DNA from: Lethocerus indicus | Lineage: Eukaryota; Arthropoda; Insecta; Hemiptera; Belostomatidae | NCBI GenBank assembly: GCA_019843655.1 | Contig: JACDQD010000006.1 | Location: 15,704,246 to 15,768,245, forward strand | Direction of reading: 5' to 3' | DNA: 64,000 nt | In this document: positions 38,390-52,400 of the stretch, one piece after another | Layout of the letters: each line of letters begins with the position of its first letter | How positions within the stretch are numbered: the first letter of the stretch is position 1 | Notes under the pieces: generated by a model | Seen by the model: the letters and a program-made list of their open reading frames with translations, nothing else | What the model was told of the DNA's origin: nothing | Database searches by the model: none | Position numbers and translations under genes: made by a program

Positions 38390-41300
38390 CGAACACGAAA
38401 GGAGTCATGTTTGAACCGGTATAACGCAATAAAGGAGAGGTTGTTCTCAAAAGCGTTAACTTTCATGTAGCGGGCGTTTAATACAGTTTTAAGGCCGCCC
38501 CGGGCGCTCCCGTTTAATTTCTGCTGGCTCGCGCCCGCGCCCGCTTCATTCTTATTCATACCGGCCATTTTTTTTCTTCCTGTTCTTTTTCACATTTTTA
38601 TAACTTTTTGTTTTGTTATAAATATGCATGGGGCCCGATTCGGACACTCCCCAAACCTCTAACTAAAACTGGATCCGTATTTCGGAAGCAGGCCTTAAGA
38701 CAATCGCCTCAGCTTTGCACCTTGACTAGCTCACATTTTGTCGGCAAGTCTTTTATCTTTCGCACTAATAAAAGTTAGATTACTATACAATTCTAGGGAG
38801 GCGTTCGCTGCATAGAAAGAATAAGAGAATACAAATTCACTGAATTAATTCTACGTTTCATTTTGATTATTATTATTAGGGGGAGGATAAAATTATAACG
38901 TAAACAATCTACATATAAATGAAACTGTGTACCTTCGTGGGTGTCAAATTATAGCGACGAGTAGTTAAAACTTCCGAAACGATTATGGACACTGTTGATA
39001 TCTATTAAATTGTTACTTTAGAAATTTTATCCATCCCAGAACAAGTCCAGCAAGTTGAGTCGCCGAGTTAGACGCCGAGGCGTGAAACCAAAATTATCGA
39101 ACAATTTATTGGCAATAATTTTACCATAAATGTCTGCTCGGTCGTAAATTTCTTTTTGAGGAGTTTTTCCGTTGTCGTCAATACAACATTCATGGTGAAT
39201 TCTCCTCGAGGTTTTTTTCGCTCGCCAAATTCCCGGGGAGTGTTTTGTACTTTAGAAAGCCCAACAGTAGTCCGAAACCGACCGGGTAATTAAAATTATG
39301 CTGTGGGGATCACGACCGGGGTGATTGATCCCGCGTTTTTGTGACGAACTAAGCGGGACAATAGATTAGAGAAGTTCACATGACTCCGGGGAACCGGCTT
39401 TGTTTATGAGGACCGGGGTTGGCCCTGTTCGCACCTCGAGTCGAGGACGTGACTGAACAATGGGAAACTCAAATGTCCGCTTCTGAATATCATTAAGACG
39501 GATTTTATTCTCGAATTCTCGTTATTCCCTTTATGAGATATGTTTTGTACGTATTTAACCCCGCTATCTCGAGTTTTAGCAGGTTTAACGGAACGCTTAA
39601 CCCCTGAACCTCCCGTCGAGAAACCCCGCATTAAAGTTTAATAAATACGTCAAGATTTTTTTTTCTCTGTCCGAGGCGACCTGGTGAAGGCTCCGGCGTA
39701 CGCGTCAACACTGTAGGGAAAGGGCGATGAGTTCAACGATGGGAATGACCCTGGGCCAACTGGAAAGGTCTCCGGAGGTCCCCCGGGTCGCTCTTTCTGT
39801 CGCAGAGGTGTAAGTAAATAAAGATGGCCCTGGCGAGAGGGGAAAGGGAGCCCGCGGTAACCTAAGAGGAGCGGGGCCGGGGGCTGTGGCCGGGGACAAC
39901 CGGTTGGAAGATCAGAGCGGGCGGGCGCTAATGCCCGGCCGTAACACTAGAGGCACGCACCCGACCCGGAGTCGGGTTCCAACCTATAACCTGACTCTAA
40001 TGATATTCAACGAACGGCGGAGGGAAAACTCGAGAAACACCGTGGAGTGGACATCGAGGGGACCGCTGCAAGCGAACGGGAAAAAATGAGTTACGCCTTC
40101 GATGTGTGAGGTCAACGGAATGGTTAGGTTCAAAATATTCAATACTTTAACCACAAACAAAGGGTATAAAAGATATTCCAGATATCTTTGAATTATCGGA
40201 TGTAATAGAAAGCGTTTGAAGTTTCTCATATAAGCAGAGGGATGTTATAATTCTTGGTAACAGACCTCAGTTTGAGCATCGAAATAAGTGTCGTACCAAA
40301 TTTTCAATCCAGTAGAGCGCTTCTCTATTGTCTGAACTATTCCCAACCAATTTCGGCTGTCGGATCAAACTGCCGTTTCAAATTACAGCACCTGAAAAAC
40401 TGTCTGTATGAATTACTTGGACAAACGCAATATACGCTTTTCTTTGAAACAACTGGTTGTTTTTTAGCGGAGTGGTTGGGGCAGTTGTTCCGCAGGTGGA
40501 GATACGTTCGTCGCTGCGACTAAAAAATATTCCTCCTCCGGCGTTTGCTAGAAACTGAAAACCGTACTTCTTACTACCTGTCATCTAAATTATTAGTGCG
40601 TGCTAGAGTGGGCACAGGTGCCTCTCAACTCCCGCCACCTTGTTCCCGACAAATTCCAACAACGGCTCGCGATGATAACATTGGATTAAATGAGAATTGC
40701 GGGCACTAAGCGTTTCGAATCGAATTAATTTAATTCATTTACTACTCAACAGCAGTTCATTCCCTCCTGTTGAGTTATATTTCAAATAACGTGCGTTTGT
40801 ATGGAATTGTCTTAGCCCTCATACTGTGAGGGGGAACTACCCGAGAACATACCACCGACAAATATACAAAACATGACAGTTTGCGAGGGAAAAAGACCCA
40901 GTATTTATTATCGCGGTCGATGAAACATCAGATTTATCGTGACGAAAAAAATAATGGATCGGAGTGATTACTTAAGTGGGTCGGGTCAGATAGTGCGATT
41001 TATTCAATGCCGGCAATTGAGACGTAGCAAAATACTGTGCCAATCGTACAGACCCTGAAACATGTGTAAGACAAACAACTCCAGTGTAAAATTCTCATTC
41101 ATATTCCCCGTTAGATATCCATAAAATAAATTAGAAAATACTCTACAATGATTTCTTAACAACATTGAAGATTTTACTAGACTATCGGGTGGAATAATTA
41201 CCATCTAATAATATTACGTTAAAAAGGAAAGTTGACAAATTGAAAATTTTTCAAACATCAAAAGCTTCCCGATTTTTAACGGCGGTCTAGGTTAGGTAAG

Positions 41301-42628
41301 GCTAGGTGGTATACGGGTGAAAATGTAAGTCGTCTAAGGCTGATATCCTAAGTTGTTATTCCATATACTAAGCAGTTGTTATTCCCTTATATGTAATTAC
41401 AAAATTGAGCAGCAAGTTTCGGAAACGAATTAATAACGAAAATAAAAATTATACTAACGAAACTGTTTCCCATCTACGCGCGAGTGATATCGCTTCCCCT
41501 CCCAGATTCACTTGTACGTGAATTGCAGTATTGAAATTGATATGAGTTGATCTCAATTGAACGAACAGAAATATTCAGTAGAATTAGATTTGTTTGGAAT
41601 CGGATTTGTCGCTTTATCTTAGGAACTTGGGCATAACTGTTAAACATTAAGAATAATGTTTTATTCTTATTACTTCTAAAGCTTACAAAATAAATCTTTG
41701 AAGGGCGTTTAAAACAATGTAAAGGGCGTTATATTTCTATGTCACTAATGTAACTTCTTTCGACTGGTTGCCATCGTCGGTAATATAGTGAGGGCCTTCC
41801 GCGGAAGCATCTTGTCAGTTCGCTATTACGGTGATGATAATCTACTATATTACTCATTGAATGGAGCCGAAACTAGTTTAGCTTGGGGGAGGGAGGAAAC
41901 TGTTTCGAAGGGCGTATAAATATTGATTAAAATGCGAGCCTTCTATAAATGGTATGATTACAAGGAGGCAGGTAACAAAAAGAGCGGTTTGTTATGTTTT
42001 TCGGCGCCGGTTTTAATATTTCCACGGCTCTCTCGCCGTTGGGTCGAATCCGAAAGGGCGGAGGGGAAGAAATTCGGCCGATAATTGGAGGGACCGTTAG
42101 GTCACATCCTCCGAATAACTCTCCCCCGAAACCGATCGGTTCAGAATTCAGGAGCAGCGGGACCGGGTCCGCTAACGAAGCGGGCGTCTCTTTAAAACGG
42201 CCCCGACGAGATTGACAGGACGGGGCTAACGAGCCGCCGACACACCGGTGCAATAAACCGGTGGCCCAGTTGGCAGCACACGCCCACTTTCTTCGGACAT
42301 CTCCTCCCCATCTTCACAGACTCCAAACCCCGGCCCCGCATCTATAACCCCCCTTGTAATCACACGCATAATTGCGACCGCACGTTTATAACGACCATTT
42401 TCATGTTTTCGCCTTTCGCTCGACATTTCTTTTTTATTGCCGACGACGCTTTCATCGAGATTGAAAACAGGTATTGCAGATCTGCATAAACCCCGCGGAT
42501 AAAGCAATAAAGGATTGATTTGAAGCTTCAGTTTCGGACGGCGATAATATCGCCCTCATTTTTCACCGACAAAACAGAACCTCGAATCATCAATCGGAGA
42601 CCGTTCGCAGTGCATATAATATGTACAA

Positions 42629-42834
42629 CCATGTGTGTGTGCGCAGTACACATAATAGAGAATACTAGCGGCGTTACCTCCCACCACCACCACCGGCCTC
42701 TGTTATTGTGTTGCCGCTGGACCCGCGCACTAACCACTACTAATAAGCCACTCAAGTCCGGACTGTCCTCCCCACCTCATCATCTCGGCAACCGCGTCGG
42801 ACAGAGCTCTGATGTCTGCATTAAATGAGGAAAA
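42629..42834 (-). repeat. Dispersed repeat copy 1, possible tRNA-derived SINE
   Basis: This ~206-bp stretch matches 47873-48095 along its length with scattered substitutions; the main length difference is a CAC run. On the minus strand both copies carry TAGTAGTGGTTAGTGCGC (here 42725-42742), which resembles the A-box and D-arm part of a tRNA gene. No matching B-box (GGTTCGANTCC) is visible, so the SINE label is an inference. No flanking target-site duplication is obvious by eye. The repeat relationship itself is directly visible. Confidence 0.8.
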
Positions 42835-45800
42835 TCTAACTGCTAGGGAAGGTTTCGAACTTCTAGCTATGTAATCCAAATAATTTTAGGTTTCCAATAC
42901 TTTCACGCACATTAGTTTGGGCACACTCACAGGAGATTACTAGATAAATATTAAAGCAGTAATTAAATAACTAATAGAAAGACCCACGGTCTTATGAAAT
43001 ATGAAACGGGAATACTGTAATATAAAAATTACGGAAGAGCGTTTCTGATTATCTTTCATAATGTCTATTTATCCTCGGTAAGTTCGATTTAGAATCCGAG
43101 GTAGAATTTGGCCGTTATGCCGATTTATTTAAGAATAATACTGGGATGAAATTACTTCCCAGAGACGATATGCCGCGGGCTTGCATCGGATATTATAAGA
43201 AAACAGAGAACGCGAAAATACCTCTACATTTTCCGTCGCAATATATTCAACCTCTATTTCGTATACGTATTATAACGGTATTATACGGTACTATGAAACT
43301 GAAAGGTAACAAATAATTAAAGTACAAATTTTCTTAAATTAGTGTAAATTATTGTACATGAGATTGTCGGTAAATATATAATTTTACCTTAAAATAAGGC
43401 AAATGGGTTAATAAAATAGCAATGTAGGACCCATATTGTACATGCATGGTTCTTATCACCGCAAGCTTTCAAAGATTGCCTATCGCACTGTACTATTTGT
43501 TGCCAGTACTACGTGGAGGAAGCGATATCTTCGATGACGAAAGTGTAAACCCCGAGGAAATTTGATGTGAACACGAAGGAGATGAGCTTTCTTTTTTTGA
43601 GGCGGTAAATCTTGGCTGCAGAGCCGATGTTGTGCCCACTGAGTTGCACTGATTTTGAAAAAAAAAACCTGTTTTCGCTCTGGGCACTCTGGTGCCCACC
43701 TAACCGCTTCTCTCCCGCCCCCTAATCTGGGTCCACATTGATAAACCTTTTAGCGCTCATAATTAAGGCCATGTTCCGTTTTCACCGCCCGGCGACTACT
43801 CCTAATGCCTCAGACTTTTTTGGACCTTTCTAATGGAGAGCATACGATTTTGCCTTGTTAGTGAAAAATGCCTTCCTAACCGTATAAAACGGGCCCGCCC
43901 GCGGGCTCGTTATAATGGTCTTTTCTAAATTTTGAAGATGTTCTTTAATATGATCCTCCAGATGTTTTATCAATCGTTTTGTATCCCCAATTCCTTCCGA
44001 ATCCTCTCAAAATTCGGTCCTCAGCAAAGAAAGGGGTTGAACTCTGCTGATAGAATTCACCTCGTATTACATTCTACAATTCTTCGTTTCTACAAAACTA
44101 ACACTTGTTTTCCATCTACCATGAAAATAGAACGGGCTCGCTGAAATGTTAAATTAGGAAAGCTATATCTATAAAATAGAAAACATTAAATATTGCGTTC
44201 TGCAATCATGCGCAAATTTTTCAGATTTTTCGTAAAGTATTTCTATTTTCCACCTCCGGTCGGATTCGGAAGTGCTACATGTAATAGCGACAACACAGGT
44301 TCCTGAGCGCAATTTACTTTGACTGGCGTCCCCTAATGAATGTTCATTTAAGGCACGATCCACGGGCGACACTTAATGCTCCTTCCCCCCCGACACCGGG
44401 TGGAGGCCGGCTTCTCCTATATGGGCTCGGCTTTCAGATCCGGCGGATCCTTCGCATCCGGACTCAAAGCCACTCGATTGCCTTGTCCGAAGGTTGAATT
44501 AAAATAAATAAAAAGTGGGAAGGGAAAAGGAGAAAAAACTTCATTGAATTATATCCAATTAAAGGTCCGAGTTTTCAAATGAATTTTTTTTTAAGAGGCA
44601 TTCATCCGACGGTACTAATTTATAACGAGAACTAATTTAAACGAGATATCCGAAACGTTGTAGTTCGATGACAGTGTTATTCACCTGAAAACATCTTTAA
44701 AGGACTTCCAACGCATTGCTCTGTTCGCTTAGTTACGCACATGCTGACAGCAGTTTAGCATAAATAGTCGTTACCTGCCGAAAATTCCTTCACGAAATAT
44801 CGAATAGTGATAATTTTCGGAAATGGTTTTTTATTAAATTAAGAAGTTCAATTAAATTTAATGCCTCAAATATTAAGTTATTCAGGTGCAATCCGTCCAC
44901 AGGATATTCTTGAAAGGAGTGCACTTTCTAGCGATAATTAAGAAAATGCTTTCATGAATCTTCCGCTCTTGAATCGGACGACTTCCTGTAAGTAGCAGGG
45001 CGCGGCTTGCAACCGGTCGAAGTAATTGGCCCGACAAAACTCTCCGGTATCAAATTTTATAACGAATCAATTAGAATATATTCAAGATTTTAATATACCG
45101 GGTAAAAAACAGCACGAAGAAACACCGAATCTCCATTTACCGCCGATGAGGAAGTCATCAGGCCCAGGGTCCGTGAGATATTTCAGGTTGTTATGCCTGT
45201 GCGGCTCAGCTCCCCCGGTGAAAGTCAACCGAGGAGGCTAAAAATCACTTTCCGTTGTATACAACGGAAATGGGCGTTGTCTTCTTTCGAAAGTCCACCC
45301 GTTTTGAGGAGGACTTGTTGCAGAATTTCGGTTTAGCCTGGGCGGAAGAGGGGGCGGGGAGGCGATTAAGTGGGTCGAAAAAAACGGCCGGAGCGCCCTG
45401 TTCTTGGTGCAAATATTCCTCTGAAATTTCTCCCGTTTTACTTTCCCAAATCACGAATTTACAAGTTTGGAAAGACTATTATTAATGGAAAGGTTCGATT
45501 GATAAGTTCCATTAATCACAAATTTCACATGTTTCAATCAACCAACGTAAGGTTGGAAAATACAAGTTGGTTCTCTGTACCATGATTCTTATAAGAGTAA
45601 CAAAGATGTACAATATTTCCGATCTTCCTAAAATGTTAAAATACATTGTATACACACAGCTGCACGGAATAATGTTACGAATTTATAACCGTTTAGTTGA
45701 AACGCATTAATTATTTTAATTATTGCTAACCTTTGTTTTCAAATGGTTCCCTAGTTATGACACTAGACGTTTCGATTATTTAGTAATATTTAATAATAAA

Positions 45801-47872
45801 AAACACAATCATCAGAATAATAAACTCATTTCCCACGTAGCAGCACTGCGGGCAAAATGCACCAACACCTGCAGTCTCTGTAGCAAAGAGGAAAAAACGA
45901 GGCAAAATGCGGGATTATTAGGATGCGTTTAAAAATATAAAAAACCAAAAAGAAAGAACAATTCCATTAAGGCTTATGAGTTATATCGGTTTAGGGATTA
46001 CGATAAGCAAGCTGTTATTTCCATATAAAACATAATTAACGAACTCCATAAATATTTAAAGTCGACTGAATTTAAAATTAAAAAAAACATAAAGGTCGGC
46101 TTTTTGTTTCAGGATGAATGCGCGAGGCAAATGCCCAAATGGAAAAACAGATAAAGTGAAACTTTTCTAATAAAACTCCATCAGGTTTTTTACCAGAATT
46201 GAATTCAATCCGACACTAATTTGTTGCACACGACTTTTAAAACGTTACAGAGTTTATTATAATAATAAATGAACAGCCGGTAAAATAAAAAACCGAACAC
46301 GAAAAGCCGTAACCATTATAGATTTAATAAACGTAGCAAGTCTTCATTAACCTGAATGACGAATTTTCTTATTGTGTTTTGTGAAAAAAGCCGTTTTCAT
46401 GGTAAGGACAGAAATGCTCTCTCCGAGCGTCAGTAGATTTACAAGAAATCATGTTTCCCATGGCTTATCTTATCGTGTTTCTCAAGGTAACATCCACGAC
46501 GTATCGGGAATGTTCCTGTGGGACTATTTTCGATAAACTCGGCCGATATTGTAAAAAAATTTCAGTTTTAAGACTCATTTCACAGAACTGTCATAAATTC
46601 GTCGATGGAATTCACTGGCTCAGGAAGCACTATCCATTATTAAGTCTTGCCAAATATGAAATACTGTATCCCCGTTCATCAGAAAATATGTGAAAACTCG
46701 AATGATAGGGATTTTTAGTCCAAATTAATTAAAAGACCTCAAAAGTTATTTTCTGTTGATTGAAGTCGTCTTTTTACAGTTGACTACAAAGATTCGGAAT
46801 ATTATCTGTCCTATTCCTGTTCGAACTCGTTCTTTTCTTCAGAGGTTTTGGTCTCTATGTCGAAAACCAATTTAATAACAACTGACAGTGAGAAGTTTAG
46901 AACTTTAATTACACTCTACTTAGAATATGATTTTATCGCGCTACTGAATCTAAAGCGTATTCCGATAGAGGCAACAGAAGCGTCGGAGGTAAACGCTACA
47001 TTTAGCGGAAACCGATTGGCATTATCAGCGCACTTTTCCTTGTAAACTGGCATACTCAGCCAATAGGAAGAGGTGAACGCATTTCCTCATAATCCATTCT
47101 CGCTCGGCAGTTTTACCTTACTCCTAATCAAGAATAAATTGGCGAATGGTGATCAAGGGGATTGTGAAAACATTAAATTGGGATTAAAGTACAAAGAGGA
47201 AGAAGCAGAATGGCTTGTTCTTCTTGCGAAAAAAAGTTAGGATGAGAGAATATGAAGAAGGATTAGGGCTCAAGAGTGTAGGGTTTTTGAACTCCGGATC
47301 TGCTTATGTCTTGGATTAAGGGTTCACAGAGCCCAAATTTCCAAGAAGATATTCCGTCATTAATTAGAGAATTCCTATTACAGTAGGCGTGAGAGTTTAT
47401 TTTGTCAGTAGAAATTCGTAATTGAAGGAAGGGTGGTGGATTTACAGTCGGGATTGAGAGCCAGAGTCAACAGGTTATTTTAAGATATTAAGGAGGGGGG
47501 TATATGTACATGACGCGATAAAACGGAATTCTGATATTGAAAGTTGAGGAACGATCGGTGTGCCGGGTTGGAGCAGTTTAGAACACAAGCAGGGACACAA
47601 TCCTCCGGGCACCCGTCCATTGGGGCGTTTTGTCCCCAAAGCCCGAGGGCGTCCAGGTGGTACCTGGCGACCAAATGCCGCGGACTCGGTTTGCCGTTCG
47701 AAGGGTTTAATGAAATATCTAAATGGTGGGGCGCAGGAGCGTGCGGGCGGAGGGGGGTGGGCGGCAAGATGGCGGTGCGTGTCCCATCATAGGACGGCCG
47801 GCCGACCAATACCCGGACAATTAGCCGCTGAACTTGCGCCCGGAGTGTGAGTGTCTGGAGCCCCCTACCCAT

Positions 47873-48095
47873 CCCTGTGTGTGTGGGCTCAGTACACATA
47901 ATAGAGAACATTAGCGGCGTTGCCTCCCACCACCACCACCACCACCACCACCGGCCTCTGTTATTGTGTTGCCGCTGGACCAGCGCACTAACCACTACTA
48001 ATAAGCTACTCAAGTCGGGACTATCCTCCCCACCACCTCATCCTCACGGCAACCGCATCGGACAGAGCTCTGATGTCTACATCAGATGAGGAAAA
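47873..48095 (-). repeat. Dispersed repeat copy 2, possible tRNA-derived SINE
   Basis: This is the second member of the pair, in the same orientation, about 5 kb from copy 1. It has a longer CAC run (47929-47952) and the same tRNA-like A-box on the minus strand (47983-48000). Similarity to copy 1 starts at a GT-rich stretch and ends at gaggaaaa. Minus-strand translations of the two copies are alike, but this follows from nucleotide similarity and an in-frame trinucleotide run, so it is not evidence of coding. Confidence 0.8.
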
Positions 48096-49056
48096 CAGCT
48101 CTCGAAGACAACCGTCCGTTATTCTGAGGCACAATTGTCAAATTTGAATGTTTTTAATTCATTCGATTCACTTTTGGCCTCACCTAGGCTTTACCCGTGA
48201 CCGCCATTCAACAACTGTTGTAACATTTTTTCTTACATAACTTTTTGTTTCACCTTTCACACGATTACATTCAGGCGCAAAAAATTTCACAAGCGATGTT
48301 GTTCAGAACCCTAGCGGATCTTTCAAAAATATCTTAAGGAGGTGTACAAAACTTGGGGATGTTTGGACGAGGGATGTTTATTGGATAAGAAAATACAATC
48401 AACAGACTAGGCAAAAGTCAATTATGCCTCCAGATCTGGTTGGCTAATTAATAACCATCCACATTTCTAGCCAACACATATTTGAATGTACTTGGCAGGA
48501 ACGTTACTTCACCCCCTGCTGGGGAATGACCCCATGGCCTTATTCTTCCACAGAATTGATATCCAAGTATTGATTAATTGCAAATCCGGAGCATTTGATA
48601 AAATAAAAATCCGTTCCGATACCTTAATATCGCGGTAAATGTATTCGAGTGTTCGAAATGGAATAATTGACCGGGAACCATTTAGATTAAAAAGACAAAA
48701 TTTTCTTTTCTGACTTGAACTTCGCCTGTCGTACTTACAAATAGAAAAGTCCCTTAGTCATAAGACTAACATCTCAATATATTTTGTGTGAAACATGAAA
48801 CCAGGTGTAGCCTTCGTATTATTTTTATTCGCTCGATTTTATACTGAAAACTTTTCTTTTAATATTCCGCGCGGAATTGAATTCATCCGATGTTTGTGCA
48901 AGGGTATCGACGACGTTTGACGGTCGACCGCTGTAAGATTCATATTTTATGTTTTCCTTATTATAATTTAACGACTCGGAGGAGTCAACCAATGCGAGAT
49001 ATTTAATGTTGGTTTCAGAAAATGTACCACGCATATTAAAATACATTTTTACGTAC

Positions 49057-49102
49057 CTTTATGCATTCCTTGATTGCTGTGCTGGTCCGGGTTCATTTTT
49101 GC
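49057..49102 (-). CDS. Small internal coding exon C (46 nt) of the same minus-strand gene
   Basis: Seen: on the minus strand a strong pyrimidine-rich acceptor (CCCTTTCATTTTGCAG) precedes 49102, and the donor AAAG|GTACGTAAAA follows 49057. Only one of the three frames is open; it reads AKMNPDQHSNQGMHK and leaves one base over. That frame accepts phase 0 from exon B and hands phase 1 to exon D, where it opens the Gly-rich reading. The exon contains an ATG in a favourable context (GCAAAAATGA), so translation could start here in some transcripts. No domain is recognisable; the composition (N, Q, H, M) suits a disordered N-terminal region of a transcription factor. The assignment to one gene with exons B and D is inferred from strand, order and phase. 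Transcript reads would settle it. Confidence 0.74.
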
Positions 49103-49391
49103 CTGCAAAATGAAAGGGAATCGAATTACAATTTTTATATAGTATAAATATCAGGATAAACAGCGATCTAACTGAGGACGAATATAGTCCTTGCGATAAT
49201 TTAGATTTCTTTAACTTAATGAAAACGAGATCAATTTTTTATGATGTTATCCGAAAAAAAATTGAGAAATTTCTCAACATCGTTCGAAAAAACCGATCTC
49301 AAAAAACTTATTTATAACGTGAAAGTTTTACCAATTATGTATATCAGAATCGATGCAAATAGGTTCATTAGTGTATGTGTAAACCTGTTGG

Positions 49392-49412
49392 ATCACCGAT
49401 TAAGTCGGTGAT
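49392..49412. other. Perfect 8-bp hairpin with a 5-base loop
   Basis: Arms atcaccga and tcggtgat flank ttaag. It lies about 290 nt upstream of the exon C acceptor in the direction of transcription. Could be chance. Confidence 0.7.
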
Positions 49413-52400
49413 TAAACCCACTGATAAATAACGAAAACGCTATATTTCTAAAAATGCCGTTTTGCCAGTGCAAAAAAATCATCTCCCGACCTAACGATCA
49501 GATCTCACTTTTTTACTGTGTTTAACCGCTCGTTCGAAAGCCCGCGTTAGTTTACTCTTTCTTTTCGGCTTAAAAACGCCGTCGGAAATTATAATTTCAC
49601 TGCGGATCTTGAAATGTTCACGCACAGCGTGAAATAATGCTAAATCGGTAGATTCAATCAATTCAACATTTGAATATAAAGTTGTTACATATAATATTAA
49701 AAATTAGCTCGGATCCGAACCCGTTTTTTGTAAATTACTTTCACCTTATTTTATAAAAGCCTATAATTAAAACCGTTACAATAACACGCCAACACTTTAG
49801 AATTGAGTTTTACCAAACAGGGACACGTGGATCTTTAAAATTCTGATTTCTGATATGTAATCTTATATGAAGCGTTAAAATCATAATTTTAAAAATAGAA
49901 TATAATATAATTTTGTCCAACTTGTACAAAAGGGTTTGGTTGAGGGCCAATAACTGACAGAGAAATGTGGGGACTTTCAATCATCGTAGTTTGAGATAAC
50001 CTATCGTTAAGTGGTAGTAGAACTTTGACTTTACTAATTATGTAAGTCGGATATGGAATTATCGATACCTTCCATATCGGGTGATGTTCAAAATCAAACA
50101 GTCAGTTCATGTAACGAATGTGTGGCATAAACGGGGTCCGCGAAAATTGCTCTGTCCATTGGCCACTGGGTTGTGGGACGGTGGCTTTTACCTCGGGGAC
50201 TTGCGGGGGGCTCTCGGGATCCCTATAATTAAAGTCGATATGTGTCAGGAGGAGGCGGAGGAAGGAAGCCGACGCCCCCTCCTTTCCTGTCATACTCGTC
50301 CCAGTCTGCTAATCCCCCCCAGCTGGCCCCGTATTCAGGACTAAAAATCCGCTAACAAGGTTATACCCCGCGGAGTCACCTCAATACCGCCTTCATATTA
50401 AACCGGTCTAGGCTGTTAGCAGGCACCAAGCTGAGAAAATGTTTCCACGAATGAATCCGTTTTGAATCACCCCACACTCCCTCCCACCGCTTTTTTTTTC
50501 AAGTCACATCGTTCAATCACCCGGCCCTGTTATTCTGGCTTATTGTCCTGCAATTTTGAAATAAAAAAAAACCCCACTTCACATTGTGTAGGGCTGCCGT
50601 TATATGAAACATCTTTGCACGCTTAAAAATGTAGTTTCGCCTTTCATTCTTTTATGACAGAAAAAAACATATTCTCTATACGCGGAGAGCAAAGCTAATA
50701 CCATATAAATTAACTTATATTTCAATCGTTATATGTAAATTGGCCGCGAATGCCGCTTTTTCCTTTAAACGGAAACTATCGAAGACCGAGGTTCTTTACT
50801 TCTTTATTGCCAGTTAATTATTTCATATTCGCGCGTACATGAATTCTGTTCAACCTGTCGTATTACACCCGCGGTTCTATATTTCCTGCTGGCCTCGGCT
50901 TATTTATCGAAACGGTCTTTAGTATAGACTGTATTTAAATTATAACATTCCCGTCCTTTACGGGAAATGTCAGATATTTCTAACAATTAGAAATATTAAT
51001 GATAGTTTTAATAGCATAAAATGAAAGGTGAAGCCTAACTTTACTCTAGGACCAACAGGCTTAAGAAAGGCCTACTAAATAGTGGAGAGATTTTCGCCAC
51101 CTCACTCAGAATTAGTTTTCCGTGCGGGAAGGGGACAGATAGGCCCCCCTGTAATGTACAGACCCGTTTATTCTACTGCGAGAAGATAAGGAGTCTGACG
51201 ATAAGGTAGGGTTGGTAACCGCAAGTTGGAAATTTGATTGATAGAATTAAATATTACAGAGTGTACGGAACACCACTGTTCAAGTCCTTATCAAGTAATG
51301 CAGATTATCAAATAGGCTTATAAATGTAATAATAAGTATAATAAGTTACATATTTCATGAGGCGTTTCATCAAATAGAGGGCGCAATTGTCTAATACACA
51401 ATTTGTCTCATACATTGGTATGAGAATTTCGTCTTTGTAATTTAGTTAATTTAACTAAAAATGTATCATTATCGTTTACTTTAATAATATTGCACGGGCG
51501 GGGCAACACGAAATTGCTGTCTTTGCCCTTTTCGGATTTGAAATCTTCTCCGAGAGCAGAACCATGTTTATATATGATATAATGGCCGGTGCAGACTGTC
51601 GATGGGGCCTTGATCAGAGTGAATTACGGCAATAAAAGCGGCTATAGACCCCGGCTACCTGATTTATCCGGCCACAACGCCCACTTAATACGGCGTCAGC
51701 TGGGAAGCCCTCCTGCGGTCTCTAAGTCCTCCAGTAAAATACGGGCTATTTTAAATTGAATAATATATCATTTTCGATTGTGCTCGTCATTCTACGTCTC
51801 CTTGAAAAGTTGCATTAACCAAAATCAGGACTCAAGGTTAAATTAAAGTTGTTCAGGAAGCGCGGAGCAAATGTACGAGTACAGAGTTGATTATATCATT
51901 TTATGCCCGTGCATTTAGCGCAAGTAAAACTAATTCGAATGCCAGTTATCGGAGGAATAGGGCACACGATAAATTAAATAATAAATTTACCGGACATTTT
52001 TAAAATTATGTTATCAATTATTTGATTACGGAAATAATGAAATAGAAATATTCACCTCCTTCTCCGAATGTTAATAACTGTCGTTTAATGAATTTTTTAA
52101 ATGGAAAACGGGAAGGCTTAAAAAGACACGGTTCGAATTCCTGTTGAGAAATTTAATTGTAATTAAAATGGAGTGCTCTCTAAGGATCTTTCCCGGGGAC
52201 GAATAATAAGCTTTTATACAATTACGAATTTTACATAATTTCTCGAATCATCTGTTTAGATAACCTTTTTTTACAAATGTCTTAATATTACGCAAATTTT
52301 TTTTCATAGCTGGAAAATAACTGAATAAACGGATATTGGATAACTTGAGGTTGTGTAAAAAATGCAACATTTGGTTCCATACTATACTAAAGAGTCTAAA

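Larger units (their letters stand above)
9701..49056 (-). other. 39.4-kb intron between exons C and D
   Basis: It is bounded by the exon C donor and the exon D acceptor, and the phases across it match. No coding exon is convincingly supported inside. It contains microsatellites, C and G homopolymers, two copies of a dispersed repeat with a tRNA-like A-box (42629-42834, 47873-48095), a diverged repeat pair near 34 and 35 kb, and perfect hairpins. AT-rich sequence with many TAATTA-type words alternates with GC-rich islands (about 12.9-13.2, 17.2-17.5, 42.0-42.3 and 47.5-47.9 kb). Known: introns of this size in developmental transcription-factor genes often hold enhancers. I cannot identify any here without cross-species alignment. 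Undetected cassette or alternative first exons are possible. Confidence 0.55.

Noticed and set aside
40465..40505. gcggagtggttgggg, resembling a tRNA A-box region
   Set aside because: No B-box or acceptor-stem pairing is found downstream, so a tRNA gene is not supported.
47480..48013. Longest open frame (177 codons, minus strand), with Trp and Arg runs
   Set aside because: It is created by the CAC run and the dispersed repeat; the plus strand is open over the same region and no domain is seen.
50192..50222. 31-nt segment with acceptor-like TTATAG and donor-like GAG|GTAAAAG on the minus strand
   Set aside because: Inserting it between exons B and C would shift exon C into a frame ending in a stop; it has no other support.
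52129..52144. ggttcgaattcc, resembling a tRNA B-box
   Set aside because: It has one extra base against the consensus and no cloverleaf or A-box nearby.
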